From Nitrosopumilus sp. (lineage in GTDB: Archaea; Thermoproteota; Nitrososphaeria; Nitrososphaerales; Nitrosopumilaceae): 64,000 nucleotides of DNA. How positions within the stretch are numbered: the first letter of the stretch is position 1; each line of letters opens with the position of its first letter. The position numbers and the translations under genes were made by a program. The DNA lies in the NCBI RefSeq assembly GCF_025698945.1, contig NZ_JAILWM010000001.1:310001-374000 (forward strand), read 5' to 3'. Shown here piece after piece: positions 44,754-53,991 of this stretch. The notes under the pieces are model-generated. The model worked only from the letters and a program-made list of their open reading frames with translations. It searched no databases and was not told where the DNA came from.

Positions 44754-45017
44754 CTATAGATCAAAATTACAATTCATACAATATACTTGTCCATCGGCAG
44801 TTGTGTCCCTCATCTTTTTAGGATGATTGCAGTTAGGAATCAATTCTTTTCGAATAACTTCAAGATTTAAAATTATTGTTTTCTCTGAATGCAATAGTGC
44901 TTTTTCAACACCATAAGCATCATCAGAGTTTAGCCATTTATTTTGAAGCTCTTGGATTGTTTGTTTCTTTTGTCCAATCCACCAATCTATAATTTTGATT
45001 GCCTTTTGCACGGTCAT
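44754..45017 (-). CDS. Small protein with C-terminal zinc ribbon (87 aa)
   Basis: 87 residues. A helical N-terminal part (VQKAIKIIDWWIGQKKQTIQ, YGVEKALLHSEKTIILNLEV) is followed by PNCNHPKKMRDTTADGQV and YCMNCNFDL, ligands CxH and CxxC. It precedes the KAP-like NTPase on the same strand and may act with it. No family recognised. Confidence 0.65.
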   Translation of the reverse strand: MTVQKAIKIIDWWIGQKKQTIQELQNKWLNSDDAYGVEKALLHSEKTIILNLEVIRKELIPNCNHPKKMRDTTADGQVYCMNCNFDL

Positions 45018-45078
45018 AAATAAGAAAAATTTTCAATATATTTTTGAATTTGGTATTATCATATCCCCATACTAAAAA

Positions 45079-45756
45079 TTATGATTTTTTCAGTTTGGAT
45101 ATTTGTTCATCAATATCTTTGATTTGAGCCTTGAGATCTTGTTCTTTTTGCTCATTTTCTGCAGCCATTTTATTAAATTCGGCAGCTTTTCTATTTACAA
45201 AATTTTGTATTGATAGAAGAATGCATTTCACTTCTTCCATTGCATTATTTATTCCATCATAATCTAAATGAATTTTTTTATCGCCATCATAAAGAAAAAC
45301 CCCTTCTTTCGTAATATCATAATCTTCATGTGCCAAAGAATTTCTGAAATTTACATAGAGTTTATCAAATAACATATCTTTGTAGGATTGTTCATATTTT
45401 ATCTCATTACAAATTTTTATGATTAGTGTTCCATATGTCGTTTTGTCATTAAATGAAATTTTTGAATCATCAAGTAACAATGACAAAAATACTTTAGATA
45501 GTTCCAAAGTTGAATTAACAATATTCATTGTATTCCAATACAAAAAAACCATTCGTTCATCAGAAGTAAGAATCTCTTGTTTTTCTGTAGATTGAGATAT
45601 TTTAACATAAGAACCAGATATGATCTTATAACGTTTCAAAAACTCCTTTATCTTTAGAGATTTTTTTGTAAATCGTTCATCATTAAACTGAAAAATATCG
45701 TGTTCTTCAAGCGATTTAAGAAAGTCATCAGTAATTTGTTCAACTGTTTGAGACAA
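45079..45756 (-). CDS. HEPN-like protein, possible RNase
   Basis: 225 residues. The helical middle ends with LYVNFRNSLAHEDYDIT, containing R-N-S-L-A-H, i.e. Rx4H, the catalytic signature of HEPN ribonucleases. A coiled-coil tail follows. HEPN proteins often serve as RNA-cleaving toxins in abortive-infection and toxin-antitoxin systems. It starts 3 bases after the HNH gene stop in the hsdR operon. The assignment rests on this motif and helical context only; no MNT antitoxin gene is adjacent. Confidence 0.6.
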   Translation of the reverse strand: MSQTVEQITDDFLKSLEEHDIFQFNDERFTKKSLKIKEFLKRYKIISGSYVKISQSTEKQEILTSDERMVFLYWNTMNIVNSTLELSKVFLSLLLDDSKISFNDKTTYGTLIIKICNEIKYEQSYKDMLFDKLYVNFRNSLAHEDYDITKEGVFLYDGDKKIHLDYDGINNAMEEVKCILLSIQNFVNRKAAEFNKMAAENEQKEQDLKAQIKDIDEQISKLKKS

Positions 45757-45759
45757 ATT

Positions 45760-45990
45760 TTATCTCCATTTTTTCTTATCCCATTGGTCTTTATTTCTAT
45801 GACATTTTAAACAAAGTATTCTTAGATTTGTAATACTGTTATCGGAAGGTATGCGATTGATATGATCCAAAGTCAAATTTTCAGTAGTTCGAATTCCTTC
45901 CTTATGACATTGTTCACAATATGCATTGAGGTATTTTAGAAGCGTTGTACGTGAAAATAATTTCTTTTTTGATTTCTTTTTTTGGTTCAT
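45760..45990 (-). CDS. HNH endonuclease (76 aa)
   Basis: 76 residues: YCEQCHKEGIRTTENLTLDH, then SITNLRILCLKCHRNKDQW. CxxC...LDHI...N...CLKCHRNK is a full HNH zinc-finger nuclease motif. A strongly basic N-terminus (NQKKKSKKKLF) would help DNA binding. Its start overlaps the end of the metalloprotease gene by 4 bases. It may be a nuclease of the defence island. Confidence 0.82.
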   Translation of the reverse strand: MNQKKKSKKKLFSRTTLLKYLNAYCEQCHKEGIRTTENLTLDHINRIPSDNSITNLRILCLKCHRNKDQWDKKKWR

Positions 45991-46538
45991 TTCTTTTTGA
46001 ACAATTCCTTAGAATGAAGTTCCAGCCAATTAATTTTGTCTTGAAATTTCTTATCATGAGAATACAACAAACTCCAAAATTTACTAGAATGGTTTCTAAT
46101 TTTCAAATGACACAATTCATGAATTATCACATAATCAATAATTCGTGGAGGAGTTTTCAATAGAACTTCATTAAGTGTGATTATTCCTGTTTTTCCAGCA
46201 CTTCCCCATCTCGATTTTAATTTCTTCACTACAACTTGTGATGGTTTGACGCCTATTTTTGAGGCTAATTTCCATGTTCTTCTCTCTAAATATTCAAGAG
46301 TCTTTGTTTTTGTTTTGACTCTCTTTCTATTTTTTTTATCTTGAAACTCTAATCTTTTTTTGAAGATCCATTCTTTCTTGTTTGTAACCATCTTTTTGAT
46401 TTCAGAATTTGTTTTTGATAACGGAGTCTGTACTTGAACGCCTTTAGAATCCACAATAATTTGTGATGTTTTTCTTCTCTTGCTTTTAGAAATAGTATAT
46501 GTTATACTGCTATTACCAAATCTAATTTTGTCTTTCAT
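45987..46538 (-). CDS. YgjP/SprT-like metalloprotease
   Basis: 183 residues. Zinc-peptidase motif YVIIHELCHLKIRNHSSKFW (HExxH, downstream His), preceded by KKLKSRWGSAGKTGIITLNE, typical of the YgjP (DUF45) family. Genes of this family are often linked to type I restriction genes, where their role is unclear. ATGA overlaps on both sides couple it to hsdR and the HNH gene. Confidence 0.88.
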   Translation of the reverse strand: MKDKIRFGNSSITYTISKSKRRKTSQIIVDSKGVQVQTPLSKTNSEIKKMVTNKKEWIFKKRLEFQDKKNRKRVKTKTKTLEYLERRTWKLASKIGVKPSQVVVKKLKSRWGSAGKTGIITLNEVLLKTPPRIIDYVIIHELCHLKIRNHSSKFWSLLYSHDKKFQDKINWLELHSKELFKKK

Positions 46539-49534
46539 AAATCATTCTTTGCCAATGTGATTACTGTATCAGATAATTCATTAATTTTATCATCTTCAAA
46601 TTTAGCACTACTTAGAACTTCATACAGTACTGCTCGTATGTTTTTCTCCACACTTGTTTTATTTTTCCAGCCTACAAGTTCTGTCTCGCTTTTTATTTTT
46701 GAGAAAATTTCTTTTGTTAGTTCTATGGAATCCTTTCTGTCTTTGTCTTTGTTTAGCTCACCATACAATGCAAATTCAAATGGAGTTGCCTCATAATCAC
46801 CAAATACCTTCTTTCGCTCTTCTTCCTCAGATAGGGCCTTGTTGTAAATTTCCTCATATAATGCAGGATTTGTAAAATAGCCAGCATTCTTTCTTCTTCT
46901 CTCGGTTTCCTCATCAATAATTCTCTGTAATCGCTCACGCAAACTCTCATAGAAGGCAGGATTATTGGGAGTGAGCTCATCAATTACAGATATTGCCCTT
47001 GTTTTGATTAGTGCAGCCTTTGCTTTGTCGCTTTTTACATCCTTTTTGACAAATGCCATGAAATTCTCATATGATATCTCCATTAGGTTTACCAATCCAG
47101 TTACATGCAATGATCGAATATGATCATCAATTAACTGCTGAATCTTTTTGGCATATGGGCGTGTACTAGGCTTGACACCATCGTATCTGGTGCGTATTAG
47201 TTGCCTTGCCTCACTTGCAAACTTGAAATCAGCAAGATATGGGTCTGCTGTCTTATCAGGCATTACAGCATCAAGGGCCTTTGAGAACATTTTAAAATCA
47301 TATTCGTATTTTTCTCTCAAGTCAACTGGTTCAAATTTTTCAATTATACTATCATAGTCTTTCTTGTCAATTCCTTCAAAGTATGCCATAACATCAAGAT
47401 GTCGTTCATGTAGTTCATGTAACAAATCTTCTAGAGGGTCTAGTGCTCCTTCAATGTCTTGTTCTTCAAACATCTCAAGTGCTTTTTGTAGTTCTTTGGT
47501 GATTCCAGAATAGTCTATTATCAATCCATATGTCTTTGCTTCATCGTATGGACGATTAACTCTTGCAATTGCTTGAAGCAAGTTATGCTCTCGTATTCCC
47601 TTATCTAAATACAAGACTTGACATACTGGAACATCATATCCTACAAGTAACATGTCTACTACAATGAGAATCTTTGTTGGATCTTCTGAACTTTTGAATT
47701 TCTCAGACTCTGCTTCTCGTTGTTCTGGAGTAAGAAAATATTCATCCCAGCTCAAGTCATCTTTTCCTGTCTCACCAAGACTTGATGTCATAATTATTTT
47801 TGATACAGGTGCGTTTAGCTTGTCTAGTTCCCTCTTGTACAACACAGCTGCTTCTCTTGATGTTGCAACTATCATTGCCTTGTATCCATTTGGTTCAATG
47901 TGTGATGTATAGTGATTTACAATATCTAGTGAGATTCTCTTTATTCTTGAAGGTGCTTCTGCAATTTTGCCCTTTGTAACATATTGTTTTTTTAGTTTTT
48001 CTTGAAGTTCAGAAGTAATGGTAGGATCTTTTCCTATCACTCTATCAAAGACTTGCTCTATGGTATCGCCGCCTTCAACAAATAATTCTGGAAGTCTTCC
48101 TTCATATCGAATTGGTAGTGTTGCCCCATCTGCTTGTGATTCTCTAAACCCATACTTGTCAAGCATTGGTCCAAAGACTCGGTATGTACTTCTGTCATTC
48201 TTATCAATTGGCGTGCCTGAAAAGCCAAAGAATACAGCATTAGGCATGGCTACACGCATCTGTTCGGCATTTACCTTGAATTGAGAGCGATGAGCCTCAT
48301 CTACAAGACAGATTACCTTCTCATCAGTATGAATTTCTGTTCCTGCTGAGAACTTGTCAATTATAGTCATGATAGTCTTGCCTCTAGGGTTTTGCAATAA
48401 TTCTCCTAGATGTTTACCACTTTTTGCTCTGATAGGAGTTGGAAATCCGCAACTCTTGAATGTCTCATGAATTTGTTTGTCTAGTTGTTTTCTATCTGTA
48501 ATAATCACAATAGGAGGATTTCCAAATTTATACATCAGTTGTGATGCAAACCAAAGCATTGAGAGGGATTTGCCAGAACCTTGAGTATGCCATATAACAC
48601 CACCCTTGTCTTTAATTTCTTCAGACTCTTGTAGTCTTGAAATAGATTTTGTAACTGCTCGGAATTGCTGATGTTTAGCAATTTTCTTTATTTTTTGTCC
48701 ATTAACTGTTTCATAAATTACAAAGTTTTGTAAGTGATTAAGTAAATTTTGTTTTGATAGTAATCCCGCAATAATTATTTCTTGTTCTCTTGTTCTACCA
48801 TTGCACATCTCTTTGACATCTTCTTCAGTGAAGGGATAAGCTTCTGCCCATCTCGCATAATAGTTGATATGGGATTGTAATGTTCCAACTCTAGCTAATG
48901 TACCACATGTTGCAATCATACAATGGTTATAAAAGAATAATTTTTCGTATCCTTGTCCAGGATTTTGATAGTGTGTAAAGTTTTTCTCATAAGCTTGCTC
49001 TATGGGTCTTGGAATTGTTGGATCCTTGCATTCTATAATTACAAGAGGAATTCCATTTACAAAAATCATAACATCAGGAAATATTGGATTTTTAAATCCT
49101 TGAACTTTGAATTGATTTGTTACAACAAAGTCATTGTTATCCACATTTTCAAAATCAAAAACTTTTAGAATCTTTTGTTCAGGACCATCACCAAAGTTTT
49201 GTGTAACTACTACAGGTTCTAATCCTCCTGTTTGGGATAATCCAATTAGTTTTGCTCGAAGTTTTTCATTAGTATCAACTGGTGGCAAGTGATGTGGATA
49301 TCTGTCTTCTTCTAGTTGAGAAATCGCATCACGAATTCCATCATCATCAACTTCAGGATTTAGTCGTTTTAGTGCCTCTTCTAGCCTATCATAGAGTATA
49401 ACTTCACCATATTTTCTTCGTGATTTGTTGAGTTCTGCCTGAGTTTTGTACTCATAACCCATTGCTACTAGTTGTTCCAGTGCTGGAAGTTCAGACTCAG
49501 ATGCCTCTTTACCTGCACCAATATCAAAGTTCAT
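46535..49534 (-). CDS. hsdR: Type I restriction endonuclease subunit HsdR
   Basis: 999 residues. The nuclease domain near 150-175 shows FPDVMIFVNGIPLVIIECKD (PD...ExK). The translocase motor has HTQGSGKSLSMLWF (Walker A), CLVDEAHRSQF (DEAH), FFGFSGTPIDKND (motif III) and AIARVNRPYDEAKT (VI). It translocates and cuts unmodified DNA in complex with HsdM and HsdS. Start at ATG 49534. First gene of the leftward operon; hsdM and two hsdS lie about 1.5-5 kb to its right, beyond a Shedu-like gene. Confidence 0.95.
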   Translation of the reverse strand: MNFDIGAGKEASESELPALEQLVAMGYEYKTQAELNKSRRKYGEVILYDRLEEALKRLNPEVDDDGIRDAISQLEEDRYPHHLPPVDTNEKLRAKLIGLSQTGGLEPVVVTQNFGDGPEQKILKVFDFENVDNNDFVVTNQFKVQGFKNPIFPDVMIFVNGIPLVIIECKDPTIPRPIEQAYEKNFTHYQNPGQGYEKLFFYNHCMIATCGTLARVGTLQSHINYYARWAEAYPFTEEDVKEMCNGRTREQEIIIAGLLSKQNLLNHLQNFVIYETVNGQKIKKIAKHQQFRAVTKSISRLQESEEIKDKGGVIWHTQGSGKSLSMLWFASQLMYKFGNPPIVIITDRKQLDKQIHETFKSCGFPTPIRAKSGKHLGELLQNPRGKTIMTIIDKFSAGTEIHTDEKVICLVDEAHRSQFKVNAEQMRVAMPNAVFFGFSGTPIDKNDRSTYRVFGPMLDKYGFRESQADGATLPIRYEGRLPELFVEGGDTIEQVFDRVIGKDPTITSELQEKLKKQYVTKGKIAEAPSRIKRISLDIVNHYTSHIEPNGYKAMIVATSREAAVLYKRELDKLNAPVSKIIMTSSLGETGKDDLSWDEYFLTPEQREAESEKFKSSEDPTKILIVVDMLLVGYDVPVCQVLYLDKGIREHNLLQAIARVNRPYDEAKTYGLIIDYSGITKELQKALEMFEEQDIEGALDPLEDLLHELHERHLDVMAYFEGIDKKDYDSIIEKFEPVDLREKYEYDFKMFSKALDAVMPDKTADPYLADFKFASEARQLIRTRYDGVKPSTRPYAKKIQQLIDDHIRSLHVTGLVNLMEISYENFMAFVKKDVKSDKAKAALIKTRAISVIDELTPNNPAFYESLRERLQRIIDEETERRRKNAGYFTNPALYEEIYNKALSEEEERKKVFGDYEATPFEFALYGELNKDKDRKDSIELTKEIFSKIKSETELVGWKNKTSVEKNIRAVLYEVLSSAKFEDDKINELSDTVITLAKNDL

Positions 49535-49667
49535 AAATTATGAGAAATTGGATGATTAAATAATATTTTGTGGATATGTAATGCTCTTATTTTTCTAAAA
49601 ATTAGAATACTATAATAAAGTATGAAGTAATGAAAGATTTTTTTAATATGATATAAAAGGATAGGAA

Positions 49668-51047
49668 TTGAGATATTATTACGATGTAACTACGGTTCCA
49701 TCATCAAAAGAGAAAGCTACCAATGAATTAAAGGAGGAATGGGAGACTGAAGCTGAAAAACTTGCAAAAATCATTAAAAAGAAGATTCCAGATGTAAAGT
49801 ATTTTTGGACACGAAGAGATACCTTAGGATTTGTCTTTACAGATTTTGAACCAAAAGATGAAAAAAAGATAATTGGTGCAGGGGCCACAGGTTTAAGGAA
49901 AAAAATACAAGAGGATTATGATTTTGTGTTATTAAGTGGAAATGTAACAGGTAAACATAGTGAAATTAAAAGTGAAGGAAAAAAAGGAATTAAAATCAAT
50001 ATAGAGTATTTTAACAACATATTCAAAAAAGCTGGCAATACCGAAAAAGTTGTAGAATTATTTTTATCAAAACCTGTTTTAGATGAATTCGAAGAAGATG
50101 CCATTAAAAAAATCATCCATGATGATCCTGAAAAACTAAAACAATACATGGATTTTGAATCAACTTTAGATACACTACGATTACATGGTGCTGATAAACC
50201 AGAAGAATTTTCAAAAATGATGCAAGAAATGTTGCAGTTTTCTAAAGAGCATGAAATTCAAAATTATAAAGATTTTCAAGAGATTTTAGAAAAAGCAGTA
50301 AGATTTTTTGAATTATATAAAATTAGTAATCCAGATGATTTTACTAATGTTGCAAATTCACTTATAGATATTTTAGAAAAATACGATATTGGTACTGTTA
50401 ACACTGAAAAATTTCTTTCTGCAATGTTAAAACAAATTAAAACACAAAAAATCAGTAGTGTTGATGATCTTGAAAAACTCATAGAAATTACAAAAGCAAC
50501 TGAAAGAAGTATAATAAATGGGCATACATATTTTGAAGAAATATTAGAAGAATTCAGAAAGAAAATTGACACTGATATAGCAGAGATTGAAATCAGAAAT
50601 TTTGTTTTTAAACATATATGGTTATTAGATTTTCGATATTATGGATATAGAAAACTAAAAGAGGAGCATCTTGAAATTGGAAACACAGATTTAACTTTGT
50701 ATGATGATCAATTAGGATTAAACACGATAATCATTAATGAATTCAAACGACCGGATGAACCAACTGTCACACAAAATGACAGGCCAAACAAAGATGCAGT
50801 GCTATCGAAAGTAGGGAGAGCAATATCTCAAACAATTCACTATATGGAAGAAATTAAAGATAAGAAAAACCATGTTGAAGGATATGTAATAATTGGGAGA
50901 AGAAAAGAGTCAAAAGATTATTTTTTGACAAAATTTAACGAATATCTACATGGGATTAAAATCAGAACATTTGATGATCTGTATGACGATGCCAAAGCCA
51001 CCATTGAAACATTCAAACAATTTTCAAAAGTAGAAAAACCTGACTAA
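49668..51047 (+). CDS. Shedu-like (DUF4263-type) nuclease
   Basis: 459 residues from TTG 49668, supported by a TTTAATATGATATAAAA box about 25 bases upstream. The N-terminal 300 residues are helical; the C-terminal domain (about 310-440) reads RNFVFKHIWLLDFRYYGYRK, then GNTDLTLYDDQL, IIINEFKRPDEP, SKVGRAISQTIHYMEEI and VEGYVIIGR. The D...E-x-K order and the final layout match the PD-(D/E)XK core of Shedu (SduA) immune nucleases. Located between hsdR and hsdS, read the other way from both. The Shedu call is from pattern. Confidence 0.68.
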   Translation: MRYYYDVTTVPSSKEKATNELKEEWETEAEKLAKIIKKKIPDVKYFWTRRDTLGFVFTDFEPKDEKKIIGAGATGLRKKIQEDYDFVLLSGNVTGKHSEIKSEGKKGIKINIEYFNNIFKKAGNTEKVVELFLSKPVLDEFEEDAIKKIIHDDPEKLKQYMDFESTLDTLRLHGADKPEEFSKMMQEMLQFSKEHEIQNYKDFQEILEKAVRFFELYKISNPDDFTNVANSLIDILEKYDIGTVNTEKFLSAMLKQIKTQKISSVDDLEKLIEITKATERSIINGHTYFEEILEEFRKKIDTDIAEIEIRNFVFKHIWLLDFRYYGYRKLKEEHLEIGNTDLTLYDDQLGLNTIIINEFKRPDEPTVTQNDRPNKDAVLSKVGRAISQTIHYMEEIKDKKNHVEGYVIIGRRKESKDYFLTKFNEYLHGIKIRTFDDLYDDAKATIETFKQFSKVEKPD

Positions 51048-51099
51048 AAGACACAGATATAGAATTTTCACAATTTATTGACTTTATGAAAGAAGTAGG

Positions 51100-52428
51100 T
51101 CATATCTTTACTCTGATTTGACCTGTTAGGAGTTTCTGCATAAGTCTTTTCTTGAGGGATTCAAGACTAGTCTTTTTGCCTTCTAATTCATTAATTTTTG
51201 AATCAATATTGGAAAGAATGGAAGCAATTTTTTGCTGTTCTGATATTTCAGGATGAGGAAATAAAATTTCCAAAATTTTTTTTGTGGAAGTATGAATTAC
51301 CCCTGTTCCTGCAGATGTTCTTTTAATTTGTTTTTTATAGAAACTGGAATTTAGAAATTGATTAAGATATTTTTTATTTATTTTTTCTTTTAACAACACT
51401 TTTGCTATACGTTGGTTGTGAAGAATTGTATAATCACTCTTTAGAATTATCGCATTACCTAGAATCACTCCATCTCGTGTAAGATCAGTCATCACAATTA
51501 ACAAATCATTATTTTCTAAAATAAATCCTGATGGAATAGGACCCTCATAAAATGTAGTATTTCTGTCTTCAAAATATAATTTCTTATCCTTATGAAAATT
51601 TCCAGGGGTGATTACCACTTTATCGGAGCTAGTGACAAAATAATCACTTTTAAATGCAAAACCATTTTTGAGTTCAATTAAATCAGATAATGGAACAAAA
51701 TACCATTCTTCAGGAATTTCAATCTCTTTTCCAAACAACCATTTCACTTTCTTGAATTTCTTGTGACCAATTCCTTTAGTCAGTAATGTCTGCATCAGAC
51801 CTTTCTTAAGCTGCTTCGTATGTTCTATGGTTTTATCATATGATGAAATCAAATCATCGACATTACTTAATGTGGATGCAATTTTTTCTTGTTCAGGAAT
51901 AGGAGGTAAGAATATCAAAAACTCTTTCCAGGATCCAACGTTTACAACTTGTTGAGCCCCACCTGCTTGGTACATTGTAACCTGTTTTGATATTAATTTT
52001 GAATTTGCTAGATACCCAAGAAATTCAGATACAAATTTTTTATTTTTCCTTGTGATAATTACAGATGCACAATTAATCCCATCATGTTCCTTTCTGACCA
52101 CACTTGTTCTTCCAGGGTAGCCAACTCTCATGGTAACCAAGTCACCAAGCCAAATTCTAGTTGGCTCTAATAGACGGTTATTTTCTTCCGTGATAAAATC
52201 CACCCCATCCAATACAATCCCATTTTCTGTTACATGTTTACCTGTGATCATTGGAACTGTTCCATGATCATCAAAGTACGTTGAAGGATTTATGACTAAA
52301 CCTACTGATACTTTTGTAAGTTCTTTAATTTTTTTTAATTCCCATTCTTCAGGAATTTCTTCATATTTTCCAAAAAGTGACTTTACTAGCTTGTATCCAG
52401 GTCTAGGTTTACGCACAAATTCCTTCAA
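51100..52428 (-). CDS. hsdS: Type I specificity subunit HsdS (two target domains)
   Basis: 442 residues, TTG start. Two target-recognition domains, each preceded by a GYKLVKSLFGKYEEIPEEW or KKVKWLFGKEIEIPEEW block and ending in a helix repeat (PIPEQEKIASTLSNVDDLI; ISEQQKIASILSNIDSKI). The C-terminus is LMQKLLTGQIRVKI. It determines the DNA site for HsdM/HsdR. It is divergent from hsdM, with 62 bases between, instead of following it. Confidence 0.92.
   Translation of the reverse strand: MKEFVRKPRPGYKLVKSLFGKYEEIPEEWELKKIKELTKVSVGLVINPSTYFDDHGTVPMITGKHVTENGIVLDGVDFITEENNRLLEPTRIWLGDLVTMRVGYPGRTSVVRKEHDGINCASVIITRKNKKFVSEFLGYLANSKLISKQVTMYQAGGAQQVVNVGSWKEFLIFLPPIPEQEKIASTLSNVDDLISSYDKTIEHTKQLKKGLMQTLLTKGIGHKKFKKVKWLFGKEIEIPEEWYFVPLSDLIELKNGFAFKSDYFVTSSDKVVITPGNFHKDKKLYFEDRNTTFYEGPIPSGFILENNDLLIVMTDLTRDGVILGNAIILKSDYTILHNQRIAKVLLKEKINKKYLNQFLNSSFYKKQIKRTSAGTGVIHTSTKKILEILFPHPEISEQQKIASILSNIDSKINELEGKKTSLESLKKRLMQKLLTGQIRVKI
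51106..51141 (-). repeat. Inverted-repeat partner at the end of hsdS copy 1
   Basis: Read on the minus strand, ATGCAGAAACTCCTAACAGG and the following 16 bases match 54661-54696 in 30 of 36 positions. Most differences are at third codon positions, so part of the match reflects protein conservation (MQKLLTGQIRVK). See the finding on possible inversion. Confidence 0.6.
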
Positions 52429-52490
52429 ATTTCCTTTGTATTAAGCCATTTTACGAATCAGGATCAAAAGAAACGCTATATGATACTCAT

Positions 52491-53990
52491 ATGATGAATT
52501 TCTTATTGTCTGATAAAGTATCACTAGAATTTCTTAAAGGTCATTTATGGAAGGCAGCTGATATTCTCAGAGGATCACTTGATGCTTCGGACTATAGACA
52601 ACCAGTAATGACTTTATTATTTCTTAAAAGACTAAACGATAGATTTGAAGAAAATATTGAGGTGTTAATCAAGAAAGGAAAATCTGAAAAAGAAGCAAAA
52701 AAAGAGTTTCATCATGACTTCTACATCCCAGATGATGCCAGATGGGAGAATCTTTCTGGTGTTAGAAGCAAGGTGGGAGAAGCTATAGATAAAATTTGTA
52801 AATTAATTGAGGAAAAAAATCCAAAACTTGAAGGTGTTTTAACCAATACAAAATATGCAGATCCTAGAAAATATCCAGACAATGAACTTGCAGAACTAAT
52901 TTCTCATTTTAATTCGCCAAGATTAAGAAATTCAGATTTAGAAAAAGAAGATATTTTTGGTGATGCATATGAATATCTCTTAGAAAAATTTGCAGATGCA
53001 ACAAAGAAGAAAGGAGGAGAATTTTTTACACCAAGAGAAGTTGTGCAATTATTAGTAAACATTACACATCCAAAAGAAGGGATGAAGATTTGTGATCCTA
53101 CATGTGGTTCTGGAGGTATGTTAATCATGTCAAGAAAAGAAGTTGAAAAACACAAAGGAAATCCCAGAGATTTAGTTTTAGATGGTCAAGAATCAAACTA
53201 TGGAAACTTGGCAATGTGTAAAATGAACATGGTATTACACGGAATTGTTGATTTCAACATTACATATGGAGACACACTTGCAAATCCGCAATTAGTGAAA
53301 GGAGGAAAACTAATCACATATGATAGAGTACTAGCTAATTTCCCATTTTCAATGGATTGGGACAATAAAGGAGCTGAAAAAGATCCATATAACAGATTCA
53401 GATTCGGAGTTCCACCTGCAAAAGACAAAGCAGATTTTGCATTCATTCAACATATGTATGCTCAACTTAATGACAAAGGACAAGCTGCAATTATCTGCTC
53501 ACAAGGAGTGCTGTTTAGAGGAAGTGTTGAACAAAAAATACGAGAAGGACTGATTGCAGAGGATGCCATTGAGGCAATTATTGCAATTCCAGAGAAACTC
53601 TTCTTTGGAACAGGCATTCCTGCCTGTGTTTTGGTATTAAACAAGAACAAACCAAAGGCAAGAAAAGACAAGATAATTTTCATTTATGGTGCCAAAGACT
53701 ACAAAGAAGGAAAGAACAGAAACACACTACGTGAAGAAGATATTAAAAAAATTGTAAAGGCATTTGATGATTTCAAGGATATTGACAGATACTGCCATGT
53801 TGCAGATCTAGAGGAGCTCAAAGAAAACGAGTACAATCTCAATGTTCCAAGATATGTCGATATCTCTGAACCTGAAGAAGAGATTGATATTCAGGCAACA
53901 ATAGACGAACTCAAGAAACTAGACAAGGAAAGAGACGAGCTTGAACTAAAAGTCAAACAAGATCTCAAGGCATTAGGATTCAAGATTTAG
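52491..53990 (+). CDS. hsdM: Type I DNA methyltransferase subunit HsdM
   Basis: 499 residues. N-terminal helical domain (LWKAADILRGSLDASDYRQ), then GGEFFTPREVVQLLVNITHP, SAM-binding motif I CDPTCGSGGML, and the catalytic tetrapeptide NFPF in DRVLANFPFSMDWD, where NPPF/Y is usual. It methylates adenine at N6 in sites set by HsdS. Start at either of two adjacent ATGs (52491/52494). One base separates it from the half-length hsdS downstream. Confidence 0.94.
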   Translation: MMNFLLSDKVSLEFLKGHLWKAADILRGSLDASDYRQPVMTLLFLKRLNDRFEENIEVLIKKGKSEKEAKKEFHHDFYIPDDARWENLSGVRSKVGEAIDKICKLIEEKNPKLEGVLTNTKYADPRKYPDNELAELISHFNSPRLRNSDLEKEDIFGDAYEYLLEKFADATKKKGGEFFTPREVVQLLVNITHPKEGMKICDPTCGSGGMLIMSRKEVEKHKGNPRDLVLDGQESNYGNLAMCKMNMVLHGIVDFNITYGDTLANPQLVKGGKLITYDRVLANFPFSMDWDNKGAEKDPYNRFRFGVPPAKDKADFAFIQHMYAQLNDKGQAAIICSQGVLFRGSVEQKIREGLIAEDAIEAIIAIPEKLFFGTGIPACVLVLNKNKPKARKDKIIFIYGAKDYKEGKNRNTLREEDIKKIVKAFDDFKDIDRYCHVADLEELKENEYNLNVPRYVDISEPEEEIDIQATIDELKKLDKERDELELKVKQDLKALGFKI

Positions 53991-53991
53991 A

